DNA of 64,000 nucleotides, taken from NCBI GenBank assembly GCA_902362965.1, contig CABIYQ010000007.1:47226-111225 (forward strand), given 5' to 3'. Positions 17,938-26,458 of the stretch are shown piece by piece (position 1 is the first letter of the stretch; the number at the start of each line of letters is the position of its first letter). The notes under the pieces are model-generated. The model ran no database searches and was not told the DNA's origin. It saw only the letters and a program-made list of their open reading frames with translations. The stretch comes from Oscillospiraceae bacterium (GTDB lineage: Bacteria; Bacillota; Clostridia; Oscillospirales; Ruminococcaceae). Position numbers and translations under genes: made by a program.

Positions 17938-17990
17938 ACTTTTCCCTCCTTTTTTTATAGTATATGATAATATTTTCATAAAATACAAAA

Positions 17991-18007
17991 GGCGGCATAA
18001 AGCCGCC
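17991..18007 (-). terminator. Intrinsic terminator after pduL
   Basis: Stem GGCGGC / GCCGCC with a 5-nt loop, followed on the minus strand by TTTTGTATTTT. It sits between pduL and the nicotinamidase-like gene. Confidence 0.85.
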
Positions 18008-18022
18008 CTTTAAATTATGTAA

Positions 18023-18601
18023 TTAAAGCTCAATTATTTCTCCCTCAAGACCATTGTAAGCACTGATCGCATTTGATTCATCAGTATCAATATGCATAGC
18101 GGGAGCATATTTTTCGGAAACTCTTACTATAACGTCTCCAAGAATAGCTTTTCTGCCGTCTGTATCAATTTTAACCCATACGATATCCTTGTCCTTAACG
18201 CCTCTTTCAGCAGCTGTTTCAGGAGTCAGATGAATATGACGCTTTGCAATAATAACTCCTTGACTGAGTTCAACTTCACCGGCAGGGCCTACTATCTTAC
18301 AGGCGCCTGACCCCGCAACGTCTCCGGACTCTCTGATAGGCGCTGCAATACCGATCGAACGAGCATCGGTAGCAGAAAGCTCAACCTGTGTTTCAGGACG
18401 TACCGGACCGAGAATAGAAACATTCGGCATCTCTTTCTTAGGACCTACTATAGTAACTCTTTCTTCACATGCAAACTGTCCAGGCTGTGAAAGATCCTTT
18501 TTATGAGTAAGCTTTGCGCCCTTACCGAAAAGAATTTCAAGATGCTCCTGCGTTACGTGAACATGTCTTGCAGAAGTTTCTACAATAAATTTTTTTGACA
18601 T
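18023..18601 (-). CDS. pduL: Phosphate propanoyltransferase (PduL-type)
   Basis: A 192-residue protein built of two similar halves. Zinc-binding histidines appear in SARHVHVT (His13, His15) and AKRHIHLTPETAAERG. PduL moves acyl groups between CoA and phosphate. No microcompartment shell or aldehyde dehydrogenase genes are adjacent, so this is probably a free-standing phosphotransacetylase-type enzyme for acetyl-CoA/acetyl-phosphate. The N-terminus lacks an obvious encapsulation extension. I choose the ATG at 18599-18601, 8 nt after GGAGG, instead of the ATG five codons upstream that overlaps that site. Confidence 0.93.
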   Translation of the reverse strand: MSKKFIVETSARHVHVTQEHLEILFGKGAKLTHKKDLSQPGQFACEERVTIVGPKKEMPNVSILGPVRPETQVELSATDARSIGIAAPIRESGDVAGSGACKIVGPAGEVELSQGVIIAKRHIHLTPETAAERGVKDKDIVWVKIDTDGRKAILGDVIVRVSEKYAPAMHIDTDESNAISAYNGLEGEIIEL

Positions 18602-18627
18602 ATATTTTTCCTCCATTTTTTTAATTC

Positions 18628-18656
18628 AATATAATTTTACTACTTTTTTCATCAAA
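18628..18656 (-). promoter_or_regulatory. Promoter for pduL
   Basis: Minus strand: -35 TTTGAT (18651-18656), 17-nt spacer, -10 TATATT (18628-18633). Confidence 0.6.
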
Positions 18657-18679
18657 GGTCAAGGATATAATACAGATTT

Positions 18680-18710
18680 TTGAATAACCAAGCTTTGATT
18701 TTTATATAAT
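18680..18710 (+). promoter_or_regulatory. Promoter for the GNAT gene
   Basis: -10 TATAAT at 18705-18710. The best -35 is TTGAAT (18680-18685) with a long 19-nt spacer. It is divergent from the pduL promoter. Confidence 0.5.
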
Positions 18711-18738
18711 AGCTATAAACAATAATTAGGAGGCTGAT

Positions 18739-19131
18739 ATGATTACATTTAATTACAGTAAAAATTTTACGGTAGACCAAATAATAAAGCTTTTTAAATC
18801 CGTGGAATGGGAATCTGCAAATTATCCCGAAAAGCTTTTTAAATCTCTGAAAAACAGTGAAACAGTAATCACGCTTTATGATGAAAATAATTTGATCGGA
18901 CTTATGAGCGCAATCTCAGACGGCGGCATGAACGTATACTTCCCTTATCTTCTCATCGATCCTGAATACCACGGAAAAGGACTGGGAAAAATAACAGTTG
19001 AAAAAATGCTTGAAAAATACGGAGGTTTTTACAGAAAAATTCTTGTTTGCAGCAATGAAAAAGTACCGTTTTATACAAAATGCGGAATGACCGTACCGGA
19101 AGATCAGCTGCCCATGATGAAAATAAACTGA
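18739..19131 (+). CDS. GNAT-family N-acetyltransferase
   Basis: A 130-residue single-domain GNAT. The acetyl-CoA-binding motif is IDPEYHGKGLGKITVEKML (about residues 74-92), and the C-terminal FYTKCGMTVP strand-helix is typical. The substrate cannot be predicted. AGGAGG precedes the ATG. The P-loop ATPase gene begins 68 nt downstream with no strong promoter between, so they may be co-transcribed. Confidence 0.9.
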   Translation: MITFNYSKNFTVDQIIKLFKSVEWESANYPEKLFKSLKNSETVITLYDENNLIGLMSAISDGGMNVYFPYLLIDPEYHGKGLGKITVEKMLEKYGGFYRKILVCSNEKVPFYTKCGMTVPEDQLPMMKIN

Positions 19132-19198
19132 ACTCTGTGTCATTTTCCTGAAGAGAACATAGTATATAGAGTAAATTCTATAAAACCGGAGGGAAATT

Positions 19199-20257
19199 AT
19201 GAATACAAAAGTTTATTTTTTAGGCGGTACTTCTCCTACAGGCTTCCGCTCCAAATTTATCGAACAAATAAAAAAGCCGGGATACTATACCTACATACTT
19301 AAAGGTGGTCCCGGCACTGGCAAGTCAACACTTATGAAAAAAGTTGCAGAAGCTTTTAAGGACAGTCCTATGTCGGTTTATTACTGTTCATCGGATATAC
19401 GTTCACTGGACGCTGTAGTAATTGAAGACAAGGGCATAATCGTGGTAGACGGTACTGCTCCTCACGTTTTTGAAGCGCTGTATCCGGCAGTATCACAGGA
19501 AATAATAAATTTGGGTGAATTCTGGGATAAGGATAAAATGAAAGAACATAAAGATGCTGTTAGATACTGTTTCGATGAAAATCAAAAATATCACAACAGA
19601 GTACGCTGCTATGCAGAAGCGTTTGCTTCGCTCAACACTGATATTTATACTCTTGCTGAAGACTGTCTGAACAAAGATAAGCTTGCGTCATATATTAAAA
19701 GGCTTACAAAAAAGCTTATTCCAAAGGCTATGCCGGACGGTACCGGAAAAATTGAATTCAAACAGCTTTCAGCCTTTACAACGGAAAATTATATGACGCA
19801 CCCCATATCAGGAGAATATTCAAAGTACTTTATAAAGGACGATTTATTTGCAGGAGGAGATTACTTCCTGAAAAGCATTGCGGAAATATTCATAAATAAC
19901 GGATATGATGTAACCGTAAGCGAATGCACAATGCTGCACAACAGTACTTTCGAACATCTGATCGTTGAACAATTGGGACTCGTTTTTATTACCGGTAATT
20001 TCTTTAACGGTCTTGTACCGGAAAATGAAAATATAATTAATTTTTCAAGATTTTACGATAAAGAAATGTACAGCAATAAGAAACAAAGAATAAACTTTGA
20101 TAAAAAAGCTTCTCTTGAATTGGCAAAGGAAGCGTCCGTATGCTTAAAAACAGCCTTGGATATTCATGACGAACTTGAAAAATTCTATATCAATGCAATT
20201 GATTTTGAAAGTCTTAATCATTTTACCGCTGAATTTATTGAAAGCCTGAAAAAATAA
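19199..20257 (+). CDS. P-loop ATPase of unknown role
   Basis: A 352-residue protein with Walker A GGPGTGKST (about residues 37-45) and a Walker B-like GIIVVDGT strand. It resembles uncharacterised clostridial ATPases in which an N-terminal P-loop half is followed by a second nucleotide-binding-like half. Here the second half lacks a recognisable GKS/T motif (the FAGGDYFLKSIAEIF region sits where it would be expected). No signal peptide or membrane helix is seen. GGAGGG precedes the ATG. It ends at a bidirectional terminator. Function unknown. Confidence 0.8.
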   Translation: MNTKVYFLGGTSPTGFRSKFIEQIKKPGYYTYILKGGPGTGKSTLMKKVAEAFKDSPMSVYYCSSDIRSLDAVVIEDKGIIVVDGTAPHVFEALYPAVSQEIINLGEFWDKDKMKEHKDAVRYCFDENQKYHNRVRCYAEAFASLNTDIYTLAEDCLNKDKLASYIKRLTKKLIPKAMPDGTGKIEFKQLSAFTTENYMTHPISGEYSKYFIKDDLFAGGDYFLKSIAEIFINNGYDVTVSECTMLHNSTFEHLIVEQLGLVFITGNFFNGLVPENENIINFSRFYDKEMYSNKKQRINFDKKASLELAKEASVCLKTALDIHDELEKFYINAIDFESLNHFTAEFIESLKK

Positions 20258-20263
20258 AGAAAA

Positions 20264-20287
20264 AACGGTTCGGTATTCCGAACCGTT
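20264..20287. terminator. Bidirectional terminator
   Basis: 10-bp stem AACGGTTCGG / CCGAACCGTT with a TATT loop, A-run on one side and T-run on the other. It serves the convergent ATPase (+) and APH-like kinase (-) genes. The T-run overlaps the stop codon of the minus gene. Confidence 0.9.
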
Positions 20288-20288
20288 T

Positions 20289-21266
20289 TTATTTCAGACA
20301 AGCTTTTATAACCGATTCTATTTCTTCTCTGCTGCTTTCTATACTTTTTGCCGTTTTAATAAGCTCAAGACATCTGGATAGTTTCTGTACTGATGTTTTA
20401 TCTTTAAAGTAATTTTCTCCGGACAAAAAATCATAAAAATATCTTGCGGCAAGCTCAGCGGTAATACATATCATTCCTAAAAAATAATCCTCCGGTTTAT
20501 ACAGTCTTATCATACTGAAATATCCTTCAGCATATTTTTTAAATTTATTTATATCAAATAAATTATCCGTAATACACCCCGATCTTGCGCCGTCGCCGAA
20601 ATCATATACATAAAGTCCGGACATTACGGAGTCAAAATCAATCATACAAATACCATCGTGAGTCTCTTTATCTAAAAGTACGTTTGAACACTTTACATCA
20701 TTATGCGTCACTTTAACCGGAAGATTTTTTTCAGTCAGCTTAAGCACATATTTTTTCACGTTATTAAAAAAAGCAAATTCATTGCAATATTTTTCAGATT
20801 CATAATATTTCAGTTTTTTTATTCTTTTATATGTATTATGAAAGTCAGGATCCATTGCATAAAACTGCTCGGCACAGGCAGATTCAGTCATAAGATGAAA
20901 TTTACCCAATGTCCTGCCGAATTCATATACCGACTTCAAATCAGGCATTTTTTCATAAGCGGCAGAATTTTCAATATACCTATACCCTCTCCAGAAGCCT
21001 TCTTCTGTTTCAGCAAAATTTTTCCCCTCACATTCTAAAAATTCAGGATATTTCCTGTCAACGTATTTATACAGCAAGTTAATATTAAACATAATTTCCT
21101 TTGGATTTTTAATCGCCTTTTTATTTACTTTTTGCAGTATATAGCTTTCATTGTCTGAATATATTATTTTATAAGTCTTATTTATATGTCCTGAATTTAT
21201 TCTTTCGATCCTTAAAATATTACTTCCAAGTCCAAATTTGAATAACACATTCATTAAATTTTCCAT
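20289..21266 (-). CDS. APH/choline-kinase-fold phosphotransferase
   Basis: A 325-residue kinase-like protein. The catalytic loop THNDVKCSNVLLD has His188, Asp190 and Asn195, and the metal-binding IDFD has Asp210. The N-terminal ERINSGHINKTYKI is a nucleotide-binding glycine loop. The pattern resembles N-acetylhexosamine 1-kinase (NahK)-like enzymes more than drug-modifying APHs, but the substrate is not determined. AGGTGA precedes the ATG. It is transcribed divergently from the zinc-ribbon gene. Confidence 0.85.
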   Translation of the reverse strand: MENLMNVLFKFGLGSNILRIERINSGHINKTYKIIYSDNESYILQKVNKKAIKNPKEIMFNINLLYKYVDRKYPEFLECEGKNFAETEEGFWRGYRYIENSAAYEKMPDLKSVYEFGRTLGKFHLMTESACAEQFYAMDPDFHNTYKRIKKLKYYESEKYCNEFAFFNNVKKYVLKLTEKNLPVKVTHNDVKCSNVLLDKETHDGICMIDFDSVMSGLYVYDFGDGARSGCITDNLFDINKFKKYAEGYFSMIRLYKPEDYFLGMICITAELAARYFYDFLSGENYFKDKTSVQKLSRCLELIKTAKSIESSREEIESVIKACLK

Positions 21267-21285
21267 TTTCTATCACCTGTTTTTT

Positions 21286-21314
21286 ATAATAACAGATTAT
21301 TTTTGTTATTGCAA
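21286..21314 (-). promoter_or_regulatory. Promoter for the APH-like kinase
   Basis: Minus strand: -35 TTGCAA (21309-21314), 17-nt spacer, -10 TATTAT (21286-21291). Its -35 lies only 3 nt from the -35 of the divergent zinc-ribbon promoter. Confidence 0.72.
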
Positions 21315-21317
21315 GCC

Positions 21318-21346
21318 TTGAAGTTAATAACTATACGTGTTATAAT
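21318..21346 (+). promoter_or_regulatory. Promoter for the zinc-ribbon gene
   Basis: -35 TTGAAG (21318-21323), 17-nt spacer, -10 TATAAT (21341-21346). Confidence 0.78.
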
Positions 21347-21375
21347 AGTTATAAATTATCGAAAGGGGTTAAAAT

Positions 21376-22140
21376 ATGTCAGTTTTCAGTAATATAGGAA
21401 AAAACATTTCAAACAAAGGAAAGGAAATTTCACGAAAGGCAAAAGTAATGTCTGAGACAAGTTCGCTCAATAACATTATTAAAGGTGAAGAATGCAAAAT
21501 CGATACTCAGTATAAGCTGATGGGCAAAATGTACTTTGAAAAATACGGCTCTTCACCGGAACAGGAGTTTTCGCCTGCTATTGAAGCTATTAAAAATTCA
21601 ATGGAAAAAATAAACGAAACCAAGCAGGAAATAATTAAAATAAAAAGTCAGTTCTGTTGTCCGGAATGCGGAACACCGTTTAAAAACGACGCCGTTTTCT
21701 GCTCCAAATGCGGCACTAAGCTTCCTGAAAAAGCCAAACCGCAGTCCGTTGTATCTCCTCAATCAAAAAAATGCTCAAACTGTGGTAATGTACTGGACGC
21801 AGAAGCAATTTTCTGTAATGTCTGCGGAACAAAATTTGAAAATATGTCTGCTGCTACAGATGATCCGGCTGCCGAAAATACCGTTTCTTTGCCGTCAGAA
21901 GTTCCGGCCGCTTCACCGGAAATTATTCCTGAAAAATCAGATACTATAAATACGGATACTGCCCAAGCTTCCGATGAAACTTTAACGGACGCAATAACTG
22001 ACAGTTCATTAGAAACTAAAGAATCCAGTACTGTACCGAATGAATCGCTTGAGCCGCATAAATTTTTCTGTCCAAACTGTAAAAATGAAATGCAGGAAGA
22101 TGATGTATTCTGCAATGAATGCGGAACAAAAGTCAAGTAA
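21376..22140 (+). CDS. Triple zinc-ribbon protein of unknown function
   Basis: A 254-residue cytoplasmic-looking protein. The helical N-terminus (residues 1-90) is charged. Three double-CxxC zinc ribbons follow at about Cys95-Cys112, Cys133-Cys150 and Cys232-Cys249, each with the form CxxC-x10-CxxCGTK. Ribbons two and three are separated by a Ser/Thr/Glu/Pro-rich linker of about 80 residues. No membrane helix is seen, unlike many zinc-ribbon membrane proteins. GGGG precedes the ATG. Function unknown; protein or nucleic-acid binding is plausible. Confidence 0.85.
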   Translation: MSVFSNIGKNISNKGKEISRKAKVMSETSSLNNIIKGEECKIDTQYKLMGKMYFEKYGSSPEQEFSPAIEAIKNSMEKINETKQEIIKIKSQFCCPECGTPFKNDAVFCSKCGTKLPEKAKPQSVVSPQSKKCSNCGNVLDAEAIFCNVCGTKFENMSAATDDPAAENTVSLPSEVPAASPEIIPEKSDTINTDTAQASDETLTDAITDSSLETKESSTVPNESLEPHKFFCPNCKNEMQEDDVFCNECGTKVK

Positions 22141-22170
22141 ATTTTCAGTATCATTTTAAAAAGCACAAAT

Positions 22171-22199
22171 AAAAACGGCAGCTCTAAGCTGCCGTTTTT
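22171..22199. terminator. Bidirectional terminator
   Basis: 13-bp stem AAAAACGGCAGCT / AGCTGCCGTTTTT with a 3-nt loop. It serves the convergent zinc-ribbon (+) and ptsI (-) genes. Confidence 0.92.
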
Positions 22200-22205
22200 C
22201 CAGTA

Positions 22206-23846
22206 TCATATAGTGGAAGAAAGATCTATATTCCTCACTTTATTTCTTACCTTTAAAACAAATCCCGGAGATACTGAAAGCTCATCAATTCCCATTTTTA
22301 AAAAGGTTTCTGTCAGACTTGTATCCGCCGCAAGCTCCCCGCATATTCCTATCCATGCACCGTGCCTGTGAGCATTTTCCGCAGATATTTTAATAAGTCT
22401 CAGAACGGCTTCATGATGAGTATCACAAAAGTTCTCCAAATCGGGATTCTGTCTGTCACATGCAAGCGTATACTGAATAAGATCATTGGTACCCACACTG
22501 AAAAAATCTACCAAAGGCGCAAGCCTGTCGCTTATAATCGCTGCAGCAGGAGTTTCAATCATAATACCAATTTCTACAGTATCAGAAAATTCAATATTAT
22601 CAAATTTTAATTCAGATTTTACTTCTTCACATAATTTCTTTATTTTTTTTACTTCATTTACAGAAGTAATCATAGGAAACATAATTCCCAGATTTCCGTA
22701 AACAGATGCTCTGTAAAGTGCTCTCAGCTGTGTTTTAAAAATCTCCGGACGTGTCAGGCAAATTCTTATAGCTCTGAAACCCAGCGCCGGATTATCCTCC
22801 TTATTCAGATTAAAATAATCAACCTGCTTATCAGCGCCTATATCCATAGTTCTGATTATAACCTTTTTTCCAGCCATGCTTTCAAGAACTTTTTTATACG
22901 CTGCAAACTGCTGTTCCTCAACAGGAAAATCTGAATTTTCCAAGTACAAAAACTCGCTTCTGAAAAGCCCGATCCCTCCGGCGTCGTTGAAAAGCGCTGC
23001 CCCGATATTGGCAACCCCTCCGATATTGGCAAAAATATCTATTTTTGTACCGTCTATTGTGATATTTTCTTTTCCCTTCAAATTCAGAAGAAGCTTCTTC
23101 TTTTCAATATCCTCCGACTGTTTTTTCATCATAGCGTTTAATACAGCTTCATCAGGATCAACGTAAATTTCTCCGGTAAATCCATCCACAATTATGGTTT
23201 CTCCATTTTCAATATGCGGCAAAAATTCATCGCCCACTCCAATAACCGCCGGAATATTCATATTTCTTGCCAGAATCGCAGTATGTGAATTTGAAGAACC
23301 ATAAGCGGTTACAAATGCAAGAACTTTATTTTTATCGAGTGAAACCGTTTCGCTTGGCGCAAGATCGTCCGAACATATTACCACTTTTTCATCTATACTA
23401 TTTTGTTCACTGCTTGTCAAAGCAAAATTATTTATTATTCTATTGGAAATATCCTTTACATCTGCTGCTCTTACCTGCATGTATGTGTCGTCCATGGACG
23501 AAAACATTGCAGCAAAATTATCAGATGTTACCGCAACCGCATACTCAGCATTTACCATTTGTGTTTCAATTATATTGACTATTGACTCATTATAGTCCTC
23601 ATCTTCAATCATCATCATATGGATTTCAAAAATCTGAGCATTTGTTTCGCCGACTTCTTTCAAAGCTTTATTATATATTTCCTGAAGCTGATCCGTACTG
23701 CGCTTCTTTGCCAGTTCAAGACGCTTTATTTCTGTCTCTGTATCTTCTATATGAACACGGCGTACAGAAGCTTCCTGACGATTAAATACTGAAATTTTTC
23801 CTATAGCAACAGCTCCGTAAACACCCTTACCTTTAAATTTAACCAT
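22206..23846 (-). CDS. ptsI: PTS enzyme I
   Basis: A 546-residue PEP-protein phosphotransferase that starts the sugar PTS by phosphorylating HPr. The phosphorylated histidine lies in SNSHTAILARNMNIPAVIG. The PEP-binding barrel has GIGLFRSEFLY, GIMIETPAA, FFSVGTNDLIQYTLACDR and the catalytic-Cys-containing GICGELAAD. I use the ATG at 23844-23846 after AGGGGG, 11 codons inside the open frame. It is 65 nt downstream of fruK in the same orientation. HPr (ptsH) is encoded about 25 kb away in this window, not next to ptsI. Confidence 0.96.
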   Translation of the reverse strand: MVKFKGKGVYGAVAIGKISVFNRQEASVRRVHIEDTETEIKRLELAKKRSTDQLQEIYNKALKEVGETNAQIFEIHMMMIEDEDYNESIVNIIETQMVNAEYAVAVTSDNFAAMFSSMDDTYMQVRAADVKDISNRIINNFALTSSEQNSIDEKVVICSDDLAPSETVSLDKNKVLAFVTAYGSSNSHTAILARNMNIPAVIGVGDEFLPHIENGETIIVDGFTGEIYVDPDEAVLNAMMKKQSEDIEKKKLLLNLKGKENITIDGTKIDIFANIGGVANIGAALFNDAGGIGLFRSEFLYLENSDFPVEEQQFAAYKKVLESMAGKKVIIRTMDIGADKQVDYFNLNKEDNPALGFRAIRICLTRPEIFKTQLRALYRASVYGNLGIMFPMITSVNEVKKIKKLCEEVKSELKFDNIEFSDTVEIGIMIETPAAAIISDRLAPLVDFFSVGTNDLIQYTLACDRQNPDLENFCDTHHEAVLRLIKISAENAHRHGAWIGICGELAADTSLTETFLKMGIDELSVSPGFVLKVRNKVRNIDLSSTI

Positions 23847-23911
23847 AAACCGTACCCCCTTTAAATTACGATAATACAAGTGCTATTCGCCGGAACATCT
23901 TAATATAAACT

Positions 23912-24811
23912 TTATAATTGTTCCAGTAAACTGTAAATTAAATCCTTTTTTGCCAAACCGTCTGAAAACGCCGTTGCACCGCCTGCGGCTGTTCCGAGTT
24001 TAAGGGCATATTCATAGCTTTTCTTCTCACAGCCTGCTATAAATCCTGCTACCATTGAATCTCCTGCACCGACAGAATTTTTAACAGTACCGCTGCATAC
24101 TCCGCAAGCATGAATTTTACCGTTTTCATCTGCCAGTATCGCACCGTCTCCCGCCATGGAAACAAGTACGTTTACTGCACCCATTTCTTTAAGTTTTAAA
24201 GCATATTCCGATACATCCTCAGCCGTTTTCAGCTCCACTCCGAATATTTCCTCAAGTTCAAAATTATTAGGCTTAATAAGAAACGGTTTATATTTCAGCA
24301 CATTCATAAGCAAATCACCGGTAGCGTCAACAATTGCTCTGATTTTTTTATTTTTAAGATATTCAAGAATTCTTTCATAAATATCCGAAGGCAAAGATGC
24401 CGGAATGCTTCCCGCAAGCACAATTGTATCTCCGTCCTGTATTTTATTAAGCTTTTTAAAAAGCTCCTCTATATTTTCTTCAGAAATTTCCGGTCCCTGT
24501 CCATTAATCTCTGTCTCGAAAGACGACTGTATCTTAACATTGATCCTGGAAAATCCATTGTTAAGATGGACAAAATCAGTTTTTATGCCGTCTTTAGCCA
24601 TCCCATTTTCAATGGCTTCACCGGTAAAGCCGGCTACAAATCCCAGAGCTTCAGATTTAATTCCCAATTCATTTAATATAATTGAAACATTTAATCCTTT
24701 CCCTCCGAAATATATCTCTTCGCTTTCAGTCCGATTAACGACGCCTACTTTCATTTCTCCTGTACGGACAACATAATCAATTGCCGGATTAAATGTAACC
24801 GTATAAATCAT
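23912..24811 (-). CDS. fruK: 1-phosphofructokinase (PfkB family)
   Basis: A 299-residue PfkB-family sugar-phosphate kinase. It has the N-terminal TVTFNPAIDYVV and FGGKGLNVSIILNELG (substrate loop) and the catalytic NSVGAGDSMVAGF with the base aspartate. The pattern matches 1-phosphofructokinase / tagatose-6-phosphate kinase, and position upstream of ptsI favours fructose-1-phosphate. No fructose PTS permease (fruA) is in the neighbourhood, which is unusual for fruK. GAGGAGGTAATG marks the start. Confidence 0.9.
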   Translation of the reverse strand: MIYTVTFNPAIDYVVRTGEMKVGVVNRTESEEIYFGGKGLNVSIILNELGIKSEALGFVAGFTGEAIENGMAKDGIKTDFVHLNNGFSRINVKIQSSFETEINGQGPEISEENIEELFKKLNKIQDGDTIVLAGSIPASLPSDIYERILEYLKNKKIRAIVDATGDLLMNVLKYKPFLIKPNNFELEEIFGVELKTAEDVSEYALKLKEMGAVNVLVSMAGDGAILADENGKIHACGVCSGTVKNSVGAGDSMVAGFIAGCEKKSYEYALKLGTAAGGATAFSDGLAKKDLIYSLLEQL

Positions 24812-24862
24812 TTTACATTACCTCCTCTATACTTTATATATTTTTTTGCTCTGTTAAGTAGC

Positions 24863-24892
24863 ATAATATCCTTAAAAAGCATTTTCCATCAA
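24863..24892 (-). promoter_or_regulatory. Promoter for fruK-ptsI
   Basis: Minus strand: -35 TTGATG (24887-24892), 18-nt spacer, -10 TATTAT (24863-24868). The rest of the 24893-25049 spacer is AT-rich with nothing else recognised. Confidence 0.6.
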
Positions 24893-25049
24893 AAACTCCA
24901 CTTCAAATTTACCTAAATATAAACCGCTTACATTTATTGTTCGCTTTTACAAAATACATATCCTATATTATTTTCTATTTAATGTTTAATATACTTTATT
25001 TAAAAAATACGGTTAAATTTTTTATTTCATATTTAATAAAAAATAGAAA

Positions 25050-25072
25050 AATTCACCCGTCTCAGGTGAATT
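25050..25072 (-). terminator. Intrinsic terminator after the lipid kinase gene
   Basis: 8-bp stem AATTCACC / GGTGAATT; on the minus strand it is followed by a T-rich tail. Confidence 0.8.
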
Positions 25073-25095
25073 TTCATTCATAAGTATCAAAACCT

Positions 25096-25986
25096 TTATC
25101 TGTCTGCCATAAGCTCTATTGCCTGTTTATTATTGCATACATCAACCGTTTTATATGCTCCTCCGAATTCACCGTCAATTGTCCATTGAAGCTCATCATC
25201 ACACTCAAATCTTATTTTAGATGTTCTGAATGACTTTATATACGCCGTATCAATATCAATATCTATATTTAATAAAGAATGAATTATCCTCTGCAAATCA
25301 AGAGGATTTCCAGGTGTCTTAATCAGCGTAACTTCATACAAACCATCATCAAGAAGAAAATCATTAAGCGATAATAATCCGGCAACAGATGATGAATTAG
25401 TTACCATACCAAAAATATAATTGTCTTCAATTATTTCATCATCATATGTTATTTTCATATGATAAGATTTTATATTTTTAAGTCTTGATATACCGTTCAG
25501 GACGTAGGCTACATGTCCTAATACGTTCTTTACCTGCTGTGAAGTTTCATAGGTCACTTCTGTAAAAGCTCCGAATGCGGCAATATAAGTAAAAAATTTA
25601 TCATTAAAGCTTCCTATATCGCATGGGTATTTTTTTCCATCTATAATCCACTGAACTGCGTCTATAATATTTCTGGGAATTCCTACTCCTCTGGCAAAAT
25701 CATTTGTAGAACCTGCGGGTATATATCCTATAGGCAATTTTTTCTCGGATCTCATTACTCCTTGTATTACTTCATTAAGCGTACCGTCACCTCCGGAACA
25801 GACTATCAGATCAAAACCTTGACCACATGCATATTTTGCTGCTGCACATGCATCCATTCTTTCCTGAGTAGGTCTGGCAGTAACCTCATAACCTGCTTTG
25901 GTAAACATGTCAATAACTACTGCCAGCTTTGAACTTATAGTAGCTTTTCCTGATTGTAAATTTAATATAAAATACAATTTTTTCAT
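25096..25986 (-). CDS. YegS/DgkB-type diacylglycerol / lipid kinase
   Basis: A 296-residue DAGK-catalytic-domain kinase. The nucleotide-binding signature is CSGGDGTLNEVIQGV (about residues 63-77), followed by LPIGYIPAGSTNDFARGVGIP. The C-terminal beta-domain ends WTIDGEFGG. These enzymes phosphorylate diacylglycerol or related lipids at the membrane. DgkB-type recycling of diacylglycerol from lipoteichoic acid synthesis is the usual Gram-positive role, but the substrate here is not proven. It is monocistronic, with its own promoter and terminator. Confidence 0.92.
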   Translation of the reverse strand: MKKLYFILNLQSGKATISSKLAVVIDMFTKAGYEVTARPTQERMDACAAAKYACGQGFDLIVCSGGDGTLNEVIQGVMRSEKKLPIGYIPAGSTNDFARGVGIPRNIIDAVQWIIDGKKYPCDIGSFNDKFFTYIAAFGAFTEVTYETSQQVKNVLGHVAYVLNGISRLKNIKSYHMKITYDDEIIEDNYIFGMVTNSSSVAGLLSLNDFLLDDGLYEVTLIKTPGNPLDLQRIIHSLLNIDIDIDTAYIKSFRTSKIRFECDDELQWTIDGEFGGAYKTVDVCNNKQAIELMADR

Positions 25987-26020
25987 TTTTTGATCTGCCT
26001 TTCTTAATGAATATACTATT

Positions 26021-26049
26021 ATTATACATTAAGCTTATTATAAATTCAA
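26021..26049 (-). promoter_or_regulatory. Promoter for the lipid kinase gene
   Basis: Minus strand: -35 TTGAAT (26044-26049), 17-nt spacer, -10 TATAAT (26021-26026). Confidence 0.75.
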
Positions 26050-26089
26050 TATTAAATATAAATTTTTTTAGATTTTTTTTAAAAAATAC

Positions 26090-26118
26090 TTGACAATATG
26101 TTTTTTATATGCTATAAT
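26090..26118 (+). promoter_or_regulatory. Consensus promoter for tRNA-Gln
   Basis: Perfect TTGACA (26090-26095), 17-nt spacer, TATAAT (26113-26118). Confidence 0.92.
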
Positions 26119-26150
26119 GTTTAAGCAGTCGAAATGAGACTGTTAAATAT

Positions 26151-26226
26151 TGGGGTGTCGCCAAGTGGTAAGGCAGAGGACTCTGACTCCTCCATTCCGT
26201 GGGTTCAAATCCTACCACCCCAACCA
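26151..26226 (+). tRNA. tRNA-Gln (anticodon CTG)
   Basis: Acceptor arms TGGGGTG / CACCCCA, T-loop GGTTCAAATCC, anticodon arm GAGGA-CTCTGAC-TCCTC giving anticodon CTG. The 3' CCA is encoded. The overall sequence closely follows bacterial tRNA-Gln. Promoter and terminator flank it. Confidence 0.95.
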
Positions 26227-26258
26227 TATTAGTGCTATAAAATAGATGCACACCGTTC

Positions 26259-26283
26259 AAACCGCCTATGTAGGCGGTTTTTT
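26259..26283 (+). terminator. Terminator after tRNA-Gln
   Basis: 10-bp stem AAACCGCCTA / TAGGCGGTTT with a 2-nt centre (so effectively a shorter stem and 4-nt loop), followed by T-run. Confidence 0.85.
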
Positions 26284-26366
26284 GGTATTTTAGAGGCAAA
26301 AAATCATTTCGACAAAAACCATCATAGCATACCTACAGTTAAGCTTAATCGAATTAATTGAAAATA

Positions 26367-26389
26367 CCCGCAGTGAATAACACTGCGGG
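26367..26389 (-). terminator. Terminator after rmuC
   Basis: 9-bp stem CCCGCAGTG / CACTGCGGG with a 5-nt loop; TATTTTC follows on the minus strand. It is flanked by TATTTT on both sides, so it may work both ways. Confidence 0.78.
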
Positions 26390-26458
26390 CAGTATTTTAA
26401 CATATTTTATTGGCATTATAACTAATCTGTGAAATCTGATTATTATAGAAGATAATAA

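Noticed and set aside
18023..18601. Part of a propanediol microcompartment
   Set aside because: pduL stands alone; no shell or diol-dehydratase genes are nearby.
20289..21266. Aminoglycoside resistance gene
   Set aside because: Has the APH catalytic motifs, but the sequence looks closer to sugar/choline-kinase-like members and there is no resistance context.
26105..26299. 64-codon minus-strand frame across tRNA-Gln
   Set aside because: Antisense to the tRNA and its terminator. The VGFEPTEWRSQSPLPYHL-type peptide is a well-known artefact of reading tRNA-Gln backward.
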